Source: Succinimonas sp045124755
Lineage (GTDB): Bacteria; Pseudomonadota; Gammaproteobacteria; Enterobacterales; Succinivibrionaceae
Assembly (NCBI RefSeq): GCF_045124755.1
Contig: NZ_JBGVMK010000053.1
Length of the DNA stretch: 47,564 nucleotides
Reading direction: 5' to 3' (one strand)
The notes under the pieces are model-generated. The model was not told where the DNA came from. It did not search any database and saw only the letters and a list, made by a program, of their open reading frames with translations. A program made the translations under genes and the position numbers. This document shows, piece after piece, positions 32,980 through 41,606 of this stretch; position 1 is the first letter of the stretch, and each line of letters opens with the position of its first letter.

Positions 32980-33882
32980 ATGTTTCAAAATGTAAAACCC
33001 CCTCTGACCTATGATGAACAGATAACAAGGTTTAAAGAGTTTCATAACCTTTTAATAGACGATGATGAAGAAGCTCTCCTGATTTTGAAGAAAATTAATT
33101 ATTACAGGTTGAGCGGGTACGGAAATGGTTTGACTTTGCCGGAAAATAAAGACAAATACAGGCCGGGTATTTCGTTAAAACATTTATATCAATTATATAC
33201 ATTTGACAGCAAAATGAAGAATCTGCTGTCATTGGTAATAGAACAAATAGAAATTCAGTTCAGAGCTAATATTTCATATCATTTGGCAACGAATTATGGT
33301 TCTTTAGGTTATCTTGATCCTAATAATTTTGCCGACAGAACAGATGCTAATGGTAATTCTGTTCTGGGAAGAATTCTGTATGATTTTAACACGATGGTCG
33401 AAAGAAACAAGCGACTGCCGTTTGTTCAGCACCATATCATCAATTATGGCGGGAAGTTTCCCATCTGGGCTGCCGTGGAGCTGTTTACCTTTGGCAATCT
33501 GACTTCTCTGTATTCGATAATGCAGGATAAGGACAAGGACGCCATCGCTAAGTTGTACGGTACTAAAGACGTATATTTTAACAGCTGGATCAGATTGCTG
33601 CAGGAGGTCAGAAATGTATGCGCCCACTATGCGCGATTATACAATTTTACTCTTAAGATTACTCCCCGGCTCCATAAAGAGTATGACTTTTTAAAGAGTA
33701 ATGCAAGAACTAAAAAAACAAAACTTTTTCATGTTTTAATAGTCTTGAAAAAAGTGCTGGATAATGAACAATGGAATGAATTTTACTCACAATTTAAATT
33801 GCTATTAAATGAATATTTGCCATATGTAAGATTAGGTTTTATGAGCTTTCCGGAAAACTGGGAAGAAATCTTAGAAAAGTAA
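32980..33882 (+). CDS. Abi_2 family protein (AbiD/AbiF-like HEPN), putative abortive-infection RNase
   Basis: A 300-residue cytoplasmic protein of the Abi_2 family. The N-terminus has PPLTYDEQITRF and KINYYRLSGYGNGL, the usual tyrosine-rich YYRLSGY motif. Near residue 213 EVRNVCAHYARLYN holds R-N-x3-H, the R-x4-H signature of HEPN ribonucleases. Length is normal and no residue is obviously lost. AbiD/F proteins arrest phage-infected lactococci; related proteins act as toxins restrained by an RNA. The gene is AT-rich, unlike its neighbours, which suggests transfer. It lies 11 bp after the terminator of the putative RNA and has no strong ribosome site, so low expression by read-through is likely (inference). 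Confidence 0.9.
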   Translation: MFQNVKPPLTYDEQITRFKEFHNLLIDDDEEALLILKKINYYRLSGYGNGLTLPENKDKYRPGISLKHLYQLYTFDSKMKNLLSLVIEQIEIQFRANISYHLATNYGSLGYLDPNNFADRTDANGNSVLGRILYDFNTMVERNKRLPFVQHHIINYGGKFPIWAAVELFTFGNLTSLYSIMQDKDKDAIAKLYGTKDVYFNSWIRLLQEVRNVCAHYARLYNFTLKITPRLHKEYDFLKSNARTKKTKLFHVLIVLKKVLDNEQWNEFYSQFKLLLNEYLPYVRLGFMSFPENWEEILEK

Positions 33883-33900
33883 TTTTGGTTTTAAATTAAA

Positions 33901-33931
33901 AAGCCCCGCAAAACCTGAGTTCCCGGGGCTT
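33901..33931 (-). terminator. terminator between convergent genes
   Basis: AAGCCCCG (33901-33908) pairs with CGGGGCTT (33924-33931). On the minus strand it is followed by TTTAATTT, serving the 608-residue membrane protein gene; it may also act on the Abi transcript. Confidence 0.8.
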
Positions 33932-33953
33932 AGCTCCTTGAGACGTTTTTTTA

Positions 33954-35780
33954 TCAGCTTTGGCTGTTGTCAGTCAGAATGCCGCCAAACAATCCCGCAT
34001 CTCCGGAAGCCCCGGAATTATTTCCGATGCGGTCTCTGTTATAGGCCACGGACTCCCTGTTCATCTTGAGAATGTCGCTGGCATTCCGGAGATCGCCCTC
34101 CCGGGCCACCCCGGCGATATTCTCCCGGGAATTCATGTACTCCTTGAACTCTCTTACGATATTGTCCATCTCGGCCTCGTCCTTGTGCATCTCCATAATG
34201 TAGCGCTTGTTATTGAAGCGATGGGGCCCAAAGCCCAGGAAGGTGGTGCTGACGATTCTGGAAATGATGATCCACGGCGAAATGCTGGATCTGATAAGCT
34301 CGTTTTCCGAACGGGTGGAGTCGTAAACGCTCATGCCGGTGGAGATCTTGGAGCTGGTGAAGGTGCCGTTGACCCGGAAATACAGGAGCAGGGACTCGAA
34401 CTTCATTTCCGCCCAAATAATGTAGGTGGCGCGGTCCAGAATGCCGGAATAGATCCAGAGGCAGAGGATCCCCAGAACGTAGGGCAGGAAATGGTCGCAC
34501 AAAGCCTGAAAATTCCCGCCGAGCTCCCGTACGTCCGCGGCGCCGCGGTAGGCCAGGTACACGATAATGCCGGCAATGCCCAGCTTCATAAGATGCCCCA
34601 GCACCGAAGCGAAGAACCGCACCACGTTAAAGACAATGCTGTTCACCGGCTTCTGATAGGCCGGCTGGGTTTCCTGAATGGTAACTCCCTCGAACTTGCC
34701 CTTGGCATTGTTGCCGTCCACATAAAGGTTGGGGTTCAGGTCGAGGTAGATGCGGTTAGGCACCTCCATAAAGCGGCGGTTGGCCATGATTTTGTTTTCA
34801 ATAGCGATAAAGAGCTCGTCCGGATGAATGGACTGCTGCCAGTTGTCCCGGAGCTCCGAAACCTCGGTAACCACCTGATAGGAGCGGGATCTCTGCCAGA
34901 GGAGCCACAGAAGGGGCAGCGTGAGAGCGATGTTGCCGAAGGACATGGCCAGGAACCAGGGGGTGATGGAGAAGCTGTTTATGAAAGCTGAAATATGCTG
35001 ATACACCGGCATTTCATAAAAATTCACAAACGAAAACCCCGTAGCTGCCAGCACCGGAACCAGCACGGCGATGGCGATGCTGATGGACAGCTTCCCGGGA
35101 GTCAGGTAGCTGGAGGTGTCCGGACTGTTGTAGAAGCTGGCGTAGTCATAGCTCCGCATGGATTTCCAGATGCCGGTCATGGCCAGGAAGAGATACCAGG
35201 TGTAGAGGGCCAGCACAAAATCCAGGTCTCCGGTGATAAGCCCGGTCTTGCAGAGAAAGAGCGCCAGAAGGTAGCACATCAGGTTGATCACGGTGCGGAT
35301 AATGGCGGAGGAGGCCTTCAGGGCCAGATTCCGGAACGGCAGCGGCAGAAAATAGAGCGGCTTCAGAGTGGTGAAAAACATGTTTTCCAGCCAGTTCGCC
35401 GGCTCCCTGAAGGTGTGGTTGGTGCGGCTGTTCAGCATTTCGGAGAGAATGTCCGCGGAGTAATCGCACTTGGACTGGTCGGACACCACACTGCTGTTAG
35501 CGGCCAGAGACGAGGGATCGGTACGGCCCAGAGGCATTCTGAAGGTCATGTAGAAACCGCTCCAGGCTTCCCTGACGGAGTAGGTCAAAAGTCCGAAGCC
35601 CACCACGAGGCAGATCCAGCCGGAGACCATGTCGGTTTTGGTGATCCAGGTAATGCTGACCAGCACATAAACAGACAGGGCCAGGGATATCAGCCCGGTG
35701 AGGATTTTGATATACCCCAGCTTTTTCAGGGGGTTATCGATTTTGGGGAGGTTGGAGCCCCAGTCGTTGGTATTGCCCAT
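33954..35780 (-). CDS. polytopic membrane protein of unknown function (608 aa)
   Basis: ATG 35780 has AGGAAA 7 bases upstream; an in-frame ATG at 35813 lacks a site. The protein has about eight hydrophobic segments in pairs (near residues 23-45, 52-70, 165-190, 195-215, 235-260, 275-300, 400-425 and 440-460). Between the sixth and seventh is a ~100-residue soluble part with VPNRIYLDLNPNLYVDGNNA. A ~150-residue soluble C-terminus has WAEMKFESLLLYFRVNGTF and ends in a Ser/Gly/Asn-rich tail. I do not recognise the family. It is transcribed alone between two terminators, next to the Abi gene (convergent) and the Sel1 cluster. Confidence 0.85.
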   Translation of the reverse strand: MGNTNDWGSNLPKIDNPLKKLGYIKILTGLISLALSVYVLVSITWITKTDMVSGWICLVVGFGLLTYSVREAWSGFYMTFRMPLGRTDPSSLAANSSVVSDQSKCDYSADILSEMLNSRTNHTFREPANWLENMFFTTLKPLYFLPLPFRNLALKASSAIIRTVINLMCYLLALFLCKTGLITGDLDFVLALYTWYLFLAMTGIWKSMRSYDYASFYNSPDTSSYLTPGKLSISIAIAVLVPVLAATGFSFVNFYEMPVYQHISAFINSFSITPWFLAMSFGNIALTLPLLWLLWQRSRSYQVVTEVSELRDNWQQSIHPDELFIAIENKIMANRRFMEVPNRIYLDLNPNLYVDGNNAKGKFEGVTIQETQPAYQKPVNSIVFNVVRFFASVLGHLMKLGIAGIIVYLAYRGAADVRELGGNFQALCDHFLPYVLGILCLWIYSGILDRATYIIWAEMKFESLLLYFRVNGTFTSSKISTGMSVYDSTRSENELIRSSISPWIIISRIVSTTFLGFGPHRFNNKRYIMEMHKDEAEMDNIVREFKEYMNSRENIAGVAREGDLRNASDILKMNRESVAYNRDRIGNNSGASGDAGLFGGILTDNSQS

Positions 35781-35882
35781 ATTCTTTTCCTGCGTATTTG
35801 AAATCTGCGCCATTATATCGCAGCGGGGACAGGATGTATTTATGATATGGTTTTCAGGAAAAAAATGAGTAATAAATGAGTT

Positions 35883-35916
35883 AAAAAGGACAATCCTCCC
35901 GGTAACTCAGGAGGAT
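35883..35916 (-). terminator. terminator of the Sel1 gene cluster
   Basis: ATCCTCC (35893-35899) pairs with GGAGGAT (35910-35916); on the minus strand TGTCCTTTTT follows. A second small hairpin TTCTCA/TGAGAA (35935-35949) lies just upstream. It ends transcription of the last Sel1 gene. Confidence 0.7.
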
Positions 35917-35960
35917 CTGCGGGGCAGGCTGTTCTTCTCAGTGTGAGAATGACAGAGTGA

Positions 35961-36857
35961 TTATTTCCTGCCGCCTTCCGGAGTCTTTTTGCCGGGCTGC
36001 CAGGGAAGACCGAGGACATAGCGCATTTTTCTGGCCTCATTGCAGAATTCCTGGTTTTTGGTGGCCTCGCAGGCCTTATCCAAAAAAGGCAGCGTGGCGG
36101 AAACCTCCTCCTGGCTCTTTCTGGGGAGAGTCAGGGCGTATTCGTAGCAGGCCAGGGGAATATTATGCTTCTCGCAGGCATTAAGGAGCATCCTCCTCTT
36201 TTTAATATCCGGAGTTGCCGCTCCTGTCCTTCTGGCGCCGGAAGTCTCATAGACGCATCCTTCCGCAATGCCGACATAGCATCCCTGATGGGCGTATTTT
36301 ATTGTTCCGGCGTAATCATTTTGCTGAAACAGCAATTTGCCTGTCTCGGCGCAGGACTGGGGAATACCGAGATCGCAGGCCTTTTTCCAAAGGGTCAGCA
36401 GCTGCTCCGATGCGCCCTTCCGGTTCGGGAAGTTCTCGGAAATCACCTTGGCCTCATTATGGCAGGCCATGCGGTTACTGAGCTGGCAGCCCCGGTCGTA
36501 AAACTTTTCCGCGGCGGCGGGAGAAGCGTTTCTTACCTGCTTCCGGTATTCCAGATCTCCCCTTACCTCGCAGCTCAGGCTGTTATCCATCTCGCAGCCC
36601 TTCTCCAGAAGCTCTGCTGCCCTGTCGTATTCCCGGGCCTGGTGAAGGATCATCCCGTATTTGAAGCATTCCGCGCTTTCGGAGCATCCCTTAATCTCGG
36701 CCGGTTCCGGCTCATTATCCGGGATCAGCCTTAGCAGACTGGAAAACAAGGGGGTCAGCAGAATCAGAAGAAAGATATAGATGACCGAGACCATGGGAAT
36801 AAACACCCACGTTTTCATGAAAAATCTTCCAATCATGGATTCCTGATTTCTTTTCAT
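35961..36857 (-). CDS. membrane-anchored Sel1-repeat protein (Sel1-1)
   Basis: A 298-residue protein with one membrane helix at about 17-40 (WVFIPMVSVIYIFLLILL) and a large outward part made of Sel1/SLR helical repeats with paired Cys: CSESAECFKYG, LLEKGCEMDNSLSCEVRG, YDRGCQLSNRMACHNEA, LWKKACDLGIPQSCAETG, YAHQGCYVGIAEGCVYET and LDKACEATKNQEFCNEA. It lacks the shared C-terminal CQKRD-x-x-GC motif of the larger members and ends in a basic tail, so it is the most divergent. GGAGG lies before the ATG and overlaps the stop of the upstream gene (2-bp gap), implying translational coupling. Role unknown; SLRs bind other proteins. Confidence 0.88.
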   Translation of the reverse strand: MKRNQESMIGRFFMKTWVFIPMVSVIYIFLLILLTPLFSSLLRLIPDNEPEPAEIKGCSESAECFKYGMILHQAREYDRAAELLEKGCEMDNSLSCEVRGDLEYRKQVRNASPAAAEKFYDRGCQLSNRMACHNEAKVISENFPNRKGASEQLLTLWKKACDLGIPQSCAETGKLLFQQNDYAGTIKYAHQGCYVGIAEGCVYETSGARRTGAATPDIKKRRMLLNACEKHNIPLACYEYALTLPRKSQEEVSATLPFLDKACEATKNQEFCNEARKMRYVLGLPWQPGKKTPEGGRK

Positions 36858-36859
36858 TT

Positions 36860-37945
36860 TTACCTCCCGGCAGATTTTTTCAGGCGGCGGAGTTCGGCGC
36901 AGCCCTGACGATCGCGCTTCTGACAGAGAGTCTCGTATACTTCTGTTGCCCGGGCCAGACGCTCCCGGGGAGACAGCGCGTTATTGGTTTCGTAAAATTT
37001 TCCGATACGGAGACAGGCCACCCGGTCATCCTCGGAGCAGGCCTTCTGAAGCTCCGGAAGCCGGGCTTCGATATTAGTTACCTCCCGGCGGGCCTGCCGG
37101 GCCGTATTGCAGAATTCCGGGGAATCATGCAAATGGCAGGCCTTATCCATATAGGCCAGGCGTTCCCGGTCATCCTGGGTGATTTCCTGAGCGTATACGG
37201 CGCAGACATAAGGGATCTCATGCTTGTCGCAGCCTTCCTTAATGGTTTTGATCCTTTCCTCCCGCGGGGGATCGTTCTTTCCGGTTTTTTCCGCGGCCAG
37301 GGCCCGGTAGATACAGGCGGTCGCCGTTTTATCGCTGCCATCCCCCAGGCAGCCTCTGGCGCCAAATTCATAGGATTTCTCATAATCGTCCGCGACATAA
37401 AAAATGGCTGCCGCCTTGCCGCAGGATCTCGGCAGTTCCGGAGAGCAGGCCTTAATGTATAGCTCGCGGATCTCCTCCTGCGCTCCGGGACGTTCTCTGA
37501 AATGCTTCCCGAGCACATTGGCCTTAAGCTGACAGCTTTTCAGGTTGTTAAGATCGCATCCCCGGGCAGCAAAATCCAGCGCCTTTTCGGGGGATGACTG
37601 AGAGAGCTCCCCGTAGAATTCCATAATCCCCCGGTTGACGCAGGCGTGGTCATATTTGAAATCGCAGGCCTTTTCCCAGTCCTGGGCGGCTTTGTCATAT
37701 TCCTTCTTCTCGTAATAGCGGAAGCCCCGCCGGAAGCAGCTCTCGCCGTCTTCGCAGACCAGCGCTGCCTCCTGATGTTGCTGCTTTTGCGGATCGCTTT
37801 CAAATAAAGGGATTTCAAATACATGATCCCACACTAACAGCAAAAGTCCGACGGGGAAGAAGATAAAGAGAATCCCCATAAGGATCAGAAGCGCCTGAGC
37901 TCCCTGACAGCCCCGGGAATCGCAGCCGTTTCTGTTATAGTTCAT
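36860..37945 (-). CDS. membrane-anchored Sel1-repeat protein (Sel1-2, type A)
   Basis: A 361-residue protein: short N-terminus, membrane helix at about 17-40 (ALLILMGILFIFFPVGLLLL), then nine or so Cys-paired SLR units, starting CEDGESCFRRGFRYYEKKEY and ending CSEDDRVACLRIGKFYE and LCQKRDRQGCAELRRLKKSA. Closely related to Sel1-3 and Sel1-4 along its whole length (type A), so the three arose by tandem duplication. The Cys pairs probably form intra-repeat disulfides in the periplasm (as in Helicobacter Hcp proteins). AAGG lies about 9 bases upstream of the start. Binding partner unknown. Confidence 0.9.
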   Translation of the reverse strand: MNYNRNGCDSRGCQGAQALLILMGILFIFFPVGLLLLVWDHVFEIPLFESDPQKQQHQEAALVCEDGESCFRRGFRYYEKKEYDKAAQDWEKACDFKYDHACVNRGIMEFYGELSQSSPEKALDFAARGCDLNNLKSCQLKANVLGKHFRERPGAQEEIRELYIKACSPELPRSCGKAAAIFYVADDYEKSYEFGARGCLGDGSDKTATACIYRALAAEKTGKNDPPREERIKTIKEGCDKHEIPYVCAVYAQEITQDDRERLAYMDKACHLHDSPEFCNTARQARREVTNIEARLPELQKACSEDDRVACLRIGKFYETNNALSPRERLARATEVYETLCQKRDRQGCAELRRLKKSAGR

Positions 37946-38103
37946 GTTTATTACCTTTTAGTCTGCCCTGTAAAGCGCCTCGGGATCAGCCATAAAAACT
38001 TCGGACCGGAAAAAAATTGCCCTGTCCGGATACGCGGCTATGATGACAGGAATAACCGGCAGCGGCAAGAACTTCGTCAGCTTAACTTTAGCTCCTTCAT
38101 TAT

Positions 38104-39234
38104 TTATCTCCCGGCGACGTTTTTCAGGCGGCGGAGTTCGGCGCAGCCCTGACTGTCGCGCTTCTGACAGAGCGCCTCGTATACCTCTATGGCTTTGGCC
38201 TGCCGTTCCCGGGGCGCCAGATCGTTATTGTTTTCGTAATATTTTCCGATGCGGAGACAGGCTGCCCGGTCGTCCGCGGCGCAAGCCTCCTGAAGCTCGG
38301 GAAGCTGGGCCTCCTGAAGATCCGGAAGCCGGGCTTCGGTGTCAGTTACCTCCCGGCGCTTTTGCTGCTGCTCCCGCTCCTGCCGGGCCATATTGCAGTA
38401 TCCCGGGGAACCATGGAAATGGCAGGCCTTGTCCATATAGGCCAGGCGTTCCCGGTCGTCCTTTGCTATTTCCTGAGCGTAAACGGCGCAGACATAGCCA
38501 AGCTCATACTTGTCGCACCCTTCCTTAATGGTTTTGATCCGGTTCTCCAGCGGGGGCTCGCTTCTCCCGGTCTTTTCCGCCGCCAGAGCCCGGTAGAGAC
38601 AGGCGTTCACTGTATCTTCGCTGCCGTTCTCCAGGCAACCCCTGACGGCAAATTCGTAGGACTTTTCATAGTCGCCCCGGAGATAAAAATCGGCCGCCGC
38701 ATAGCCGCAGGAGCTCGGCAGCTTCCGGGAGCAGGCTTTAACGTAAAGCTCGTGAGACTGTTCCAGAGCTCCGGGACGCCGGCTGAAATGGTTTCTCAGC
38801 GTATCGGCCTTTAGCTGACAGCCCTTAGGATCGTTATAAGCGCACCCCCGGGCGGCAAAATCCAGCGCCCTTTCCGGTGATGGCTCAGGGAGAGCGCGGT
38901 AATAATCCATAAATCCTCTGTTGGTGCAGGCGAGGCCGTATTTGAAGTCGCAGGACTTTTCCCAGTCCCGAGCGGCCTTGTCGTATTCCTTAATCTTGTA
39001 ATAATGGTAGCCCCTGAGGAAGCAGCTCTCGCCGTCTTCGCAGACCAGCGGGGCCGGCTGCGGATTTTGCTGCCGCTCCTTCTCCTTCCTGTCAGAGTAC
39101 ATAGTCCAGGCCAGTGCCGCCATGCTCACAACGGTGCAAAAAAAGAACATTCCCAGCATAATTGAGAGCACGCAGGCCAGGCTGTGTTTTTCTACGTTAC
39201 GGTCATGATGGAAGATTTGTCTGTGATAGCCCAA
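38104..39234 (-). CDS. membrane-anchored Sel1-repeat protein (Sel1-3, type A), TTG start
   Basis: A 376-residue type A protein. The start is TTG at 39234, supported by AAGGAG 6 bases upstream and by alignment with its neighbours' N-termini. The membrane helix lies at about 19-44. SLR units match Sel1-2 and Sel1-4 except for two insertions before the last repeats: REREQQQK-like Gln-rich residues, and a short internal duplication giving ARLPDLQEAQLPELQEAC where paralogs have one ARLPELQKAC. It ends LCQKRDSQGCAELRRLKNVA. Role unknown. Confidence 0.88.
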   Translation of the reverse strand: MGYHRQIFHHDRNVEKHSLACVLSIMLGMFFFCTVVSMAALAWTMYSDRKEKERQQNPQPAPLVCEDGESCFLRGYHYYKIKEYDKAARDWEKSCDFKYGLACTNRGFMDYYRALPEPSPERALDFAARGCAYNDPKGCQLKADTLRNHFSRRPGALEQSHELYVKACSRKLPSSCGYAAADFYLRGDYEKSYEFAVRGCLENGSEDTVNACLYRALAAEKTGRSEPPLENRIKTIKEGCDKYELGYVCAVYAQEIAKDDRERLAYMDKACHFHGSPGYCNMARQEREQQQKRREVTDTEARLPDLQEAQLPELQEACAADDRAACLRIGKYYENNNDLAPRERQAKAIEVYEALCQKRDSQGCAELRRLKNVAGR

Positions 39235-39326
39235 TGTTATCTCCTTGGATAAAGAGCCTTCTGAAGCTCGGGATCAGCTTTATCCCCCGGAAAACTTCAT
39301 CCGCTTAACTTCATCTCTTTTAATGA

Positions 39327-40409
39327 TTATCTCCCGGCGGCCTTTTTCAGGCGGCGGAGCTCAGCGCAGCCCTGATTGTCGCGCTTCTGACAGAGAGTTT
39401 CGTATACCTCTCTGGCCCGGGCGGTGCGCTCCCGGGGAGACAGCGCGTTATTGGTTTCGTAAAATTTTCCGATGCGGAGACAGGCCACCCGGTCGTCCGC
39501 GGCACAGGCCTTCTGAAGCTCCGGAAGCCGGGCTTCGGTGTTAGTTACCTCCCGGCGCGCCTTCCGGGCCGTATCGCAGTATTCCGGGGAATTATGGAAA
39601 TGGCAGGCCTTGTCCATATAGACCAGGCGTTCCCGGTCGTCCGCTGCCATTTCCTGAGCGTAAACAGCGCAGAAATAGCCAAGCTCATACTTGTCGCATC
39701 CTTCCTTAATGGTTTTGATCCTTTCCTCCCGCGGGGGATCGCTCTTTCCGGTTTTTTCCGCGGCAAGGGCCTGAAAGAGACAGGAGTTCGCCGTATTTCT
39801 GCTGCCGTCACCCAGGCAGCCTCTGGTGGCAAATTCATAGGACTTTTCATAATCGTCCTTGGAATAAAAATAGGCTGCCGCATAGCCGCAGGAGCTGGGA
39901 TCCTGCGGGGAGCAGGCTTTAACGTAAAGCTCGTGAGCCTCATCCAGCGCGCCGGGACGATTGCTGAAATGCTTTTTAAGCACATCGCCCTTAAGCTGGC
40001 AGCTCCTGAGGGCGTTAAGATCGCACCCCCGGGTGGCAAAATCCAGCATCCTTTCAGGGGCGGTTTCAGGGATTTCGCCGTAAAATTCCATAATGCCTCT
40101 GTTGGTGCAGGCCATGCCGTTTTTAAAATCGCATCCCTTTTCCCAGTCCAGAGCGGCTTTGCCGTATTCCTTCTTCTCGTAATAATGCATGCCCCGCCGG
40201 AAGCAGCTCTCGCCGTCTTCGCAGGTCAGGAGCTCCTGGTGCTTTTCCTGAAGCTTTTCATGATTTTGGAGTGCTTCGGCGAAATCATCCCACATAATAA
40301 CCGCTGCTCCGATGACGAAGAGTACAAAAAGTATCGCCACAACAAGCCCGACAGCGCAGGGAGCCATGCTGTTACGGCTGCTGTTAGATCTGTTTCTCTG
40401 GTAGCTCAT
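39327..40409 (-). CDS. membrane-anchored Sel1-repeat protein (Sel1-4, type A)
   Basis: A 360-residue type A protein. Membrane helix at about 19-40 (AVGLVVAILFVLFVIGAAVI), a short charged spacer, then Cys-paired SLRs from TCEDGESCFRRGMHYYEKKEY to LCQKRDNQGCAELRRLKKAA. Highly similar to Sel1-2; the differences cluster in the juxtamembrane spacer and on repeat surfaces. AGGAG lies 6 bases before the ATG. A 393-bp gap upstream sets it apart from Sel1-5 and may hold a promoter. Confidence 0.9.
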   Translation of the reverse strand: MSYQRNRSNSSRNSMAPCAVGLVVAILFVLFVIGAAVIMWDDFAEALQNHEKLQEKHQELLTCEDGESCFRRGMHYYEKKEYGKAALDWEKGCDFKNGMACTNRGIMEFYGEIPETAPERMLDFATRGCDLNALRSCQLKGDVLKKHFSNRPGALDEAHELYVKACSPQDPSSCGYAAAYFYSKDDYEKSYEFATRGCLGDGSRNTANSCLFQALAAEKTGKSDPPREERIKTIKEGCDKYELGYFCAVYAQEMAADDRERLVYMDKACHFHNSPEYCDTARKARREVTNTEARLPELQKACAADDRVACLRIGKFYETNNALSPRERTARAREVYETLCQKRDNQGCAELRRLKKAAGR

Positions 40410-40802
40410 ATTTTCTCCTGATGAGAGCGCTTTCAGAATTCCGGGAGCAGCTGAAATATCCGGCGTCAGGAAAATATCCGGGGGTGATCACGGGATGTTC
40501 GCCGGTATTCCGCTGCCCGGATCTCCCGGGGTTCCTGAGCCGGGAACCCTTGGATTATCGGATTTCCCCGCTGAGGTAACTTTATTTCAGCCTCTGTAAT
40601 TCTATCTCATTTTCTGTAATCCCTCTGATAACGGCTGTATTTTTGCTGTCATCCGGGGAAATTTTCTTTCATGTTGTTCCGTAGCTATGTTTCATGATCA
40701 TGCAATTCACTTCTGGGGGCTTATATGATAAGCCTCCGGGGCGAACGCCGGCTCCGGAAAATCTCCGGCCCTGACCGGGAAAAACCGGCCCCATGTTCGG
40801 AA
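40410..40802. other. 393-bp gap inside the Sel1 cluster
   Basis: No gene. It has two hairpins: GGGTTCC/GGAACCC near 40538-40558, and GGCTTAT (40718-40724) with ATAAGCC (40728-40734), the latter 69 bp past the stop of Sel1-5. AT-rich DNA with a TAGAAT-like -10 near 40600 on the minus strand could hold a promoter for Sel1-4 to Sel1-1, but no good -35 is seen. Confidence 0.4.
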
Positions 40803-41549
40803 TTACTGCTTATCCGGGGCGGCATCAGGCTGAGATCCTGCGGATGCGGGGGGATCGGCCGGAGGAACTGTTTCTCCCGTCGCGGAGGCCTCCTGAGCCA
40901 GTTTTTCCAGGGCGAGCTTCCGGTACTCGCAGCTCCGGGGATCATTGAAGGGATCTCCTTTATGATCCTTCATGACGCAGCCCTTGGTGCCGTAGCTCTG
41001 GGCGCTCTTGTAATCCCCCGCCTCGAAAAGCCTCATGGCGGCGTGACCGCAGGCTTTTCCGACTCTTCCGTCGCACCCCGTCATCCAGATCCCGGTGATC
41101 ACCCTTTCCTCATCCCGGGGATCCCGGGCTCCGCTGTCTTTGCGGGTTTCCGCAATGAGGCGGCAGACCGGGAAGGCATCTCCGGAGCAGGCCTTCTTAA
41201 AATATTCCTCGGCGCTGGCGCGATCCTGTTCCGGGGTGCCTTTGGGATCTCCGGGATCCAGAGCTATCAGTCCCCGCACCAGGCAGAATACGGCTTTTCC
41301 GTTTTCGCAGATCTTTTCGGTAAAGTAGGCGGATCCCTGAAAGTCGCCGTGCTCCAGCGTCATGAAGGCATCGTAATAATCTCCGAATTCCTTAAGATAT
41401 TTTTGCCTTTCCTCATATTCCAGACGTTCCGCTTTATCCTGCATCTTCATGACATTCATGAAATGATAGGTTCCCATGCAGATAAATATTATGAGAGCGA
41501 CATAGACACAGTAGACAAGTCTGGCAGATCCTGGTTTTTCAGATTTCAT
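40803..41549 (-). CDS. membrane-anchored Sel1-repeat protein (Sel1-5, type B)
   Basis: A 248-residue protein from ATG 41549 (GAGG 6 bases upstream; the frame is open to 41603 but that part is not conserved). Membrane helix at about 11-31 (LVYCVYVALIIFICMGTYHF), a charged coiled segment, then SLR units: EKICENGKAVFCLVRGLIAL, KKACSGDAFPVCRLIAETRK, TGCDGRVGKACGHAAMRLFE, TKGCVMKDHKGDPF and a final SCEYRKLALEKLAQE. The tail is Pro/Ala/Asp-rich. Type B relatives are Sel1-7, Sel1-8 and the broken Sel1-11. The conserved LIAETRKD marks the site where Sel1-11 has a stop. Role unknown. Confidence 0.88.
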   Translation of the reverse strand: MKSEKPGSARLVYCVYVALIIFICMGTYHFMNVMKMQDKAERLEYEERQKYLKEFGDYYDAFMTLEHGDFQGSAYFTEKICENGKAVFCLVRGLIALDPGDPKGTPEQDRASAEEYFKKACSGDAFPVCRLIAETRKDSGARDPRDEERVITGIWMTGCDGRVGKACGHAAMRLFEAGDYKSAQSYGTKGCVMKDHKGDPFNDPRSCEYRKLALEKLAQEASATGETVPPADPPASAGSQPDAAPDKQ

Positions 41550-41606
41550 TTTGTTCCTCGGTGTTAAAACGAAGCAAGTTCCGACAGTATTCGTATTTTG
41601 CACGAA

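Noticed and set aside
33960..35801. Two long plus-strand open frames opposite the 608-residue membrane protein
   Set aside because: Low-complexity His/Gly/Glu-rich translations with no ribosome sites; the minus-strand frame has proper membrane helices, a ribosome site and a terminator.
40725..41567. Plus-strand open frame of 280 codons opposite Sel1-5
   Set aside because: Antisense shadow; the minus strand encodes a clear Sel1-repeat protein.
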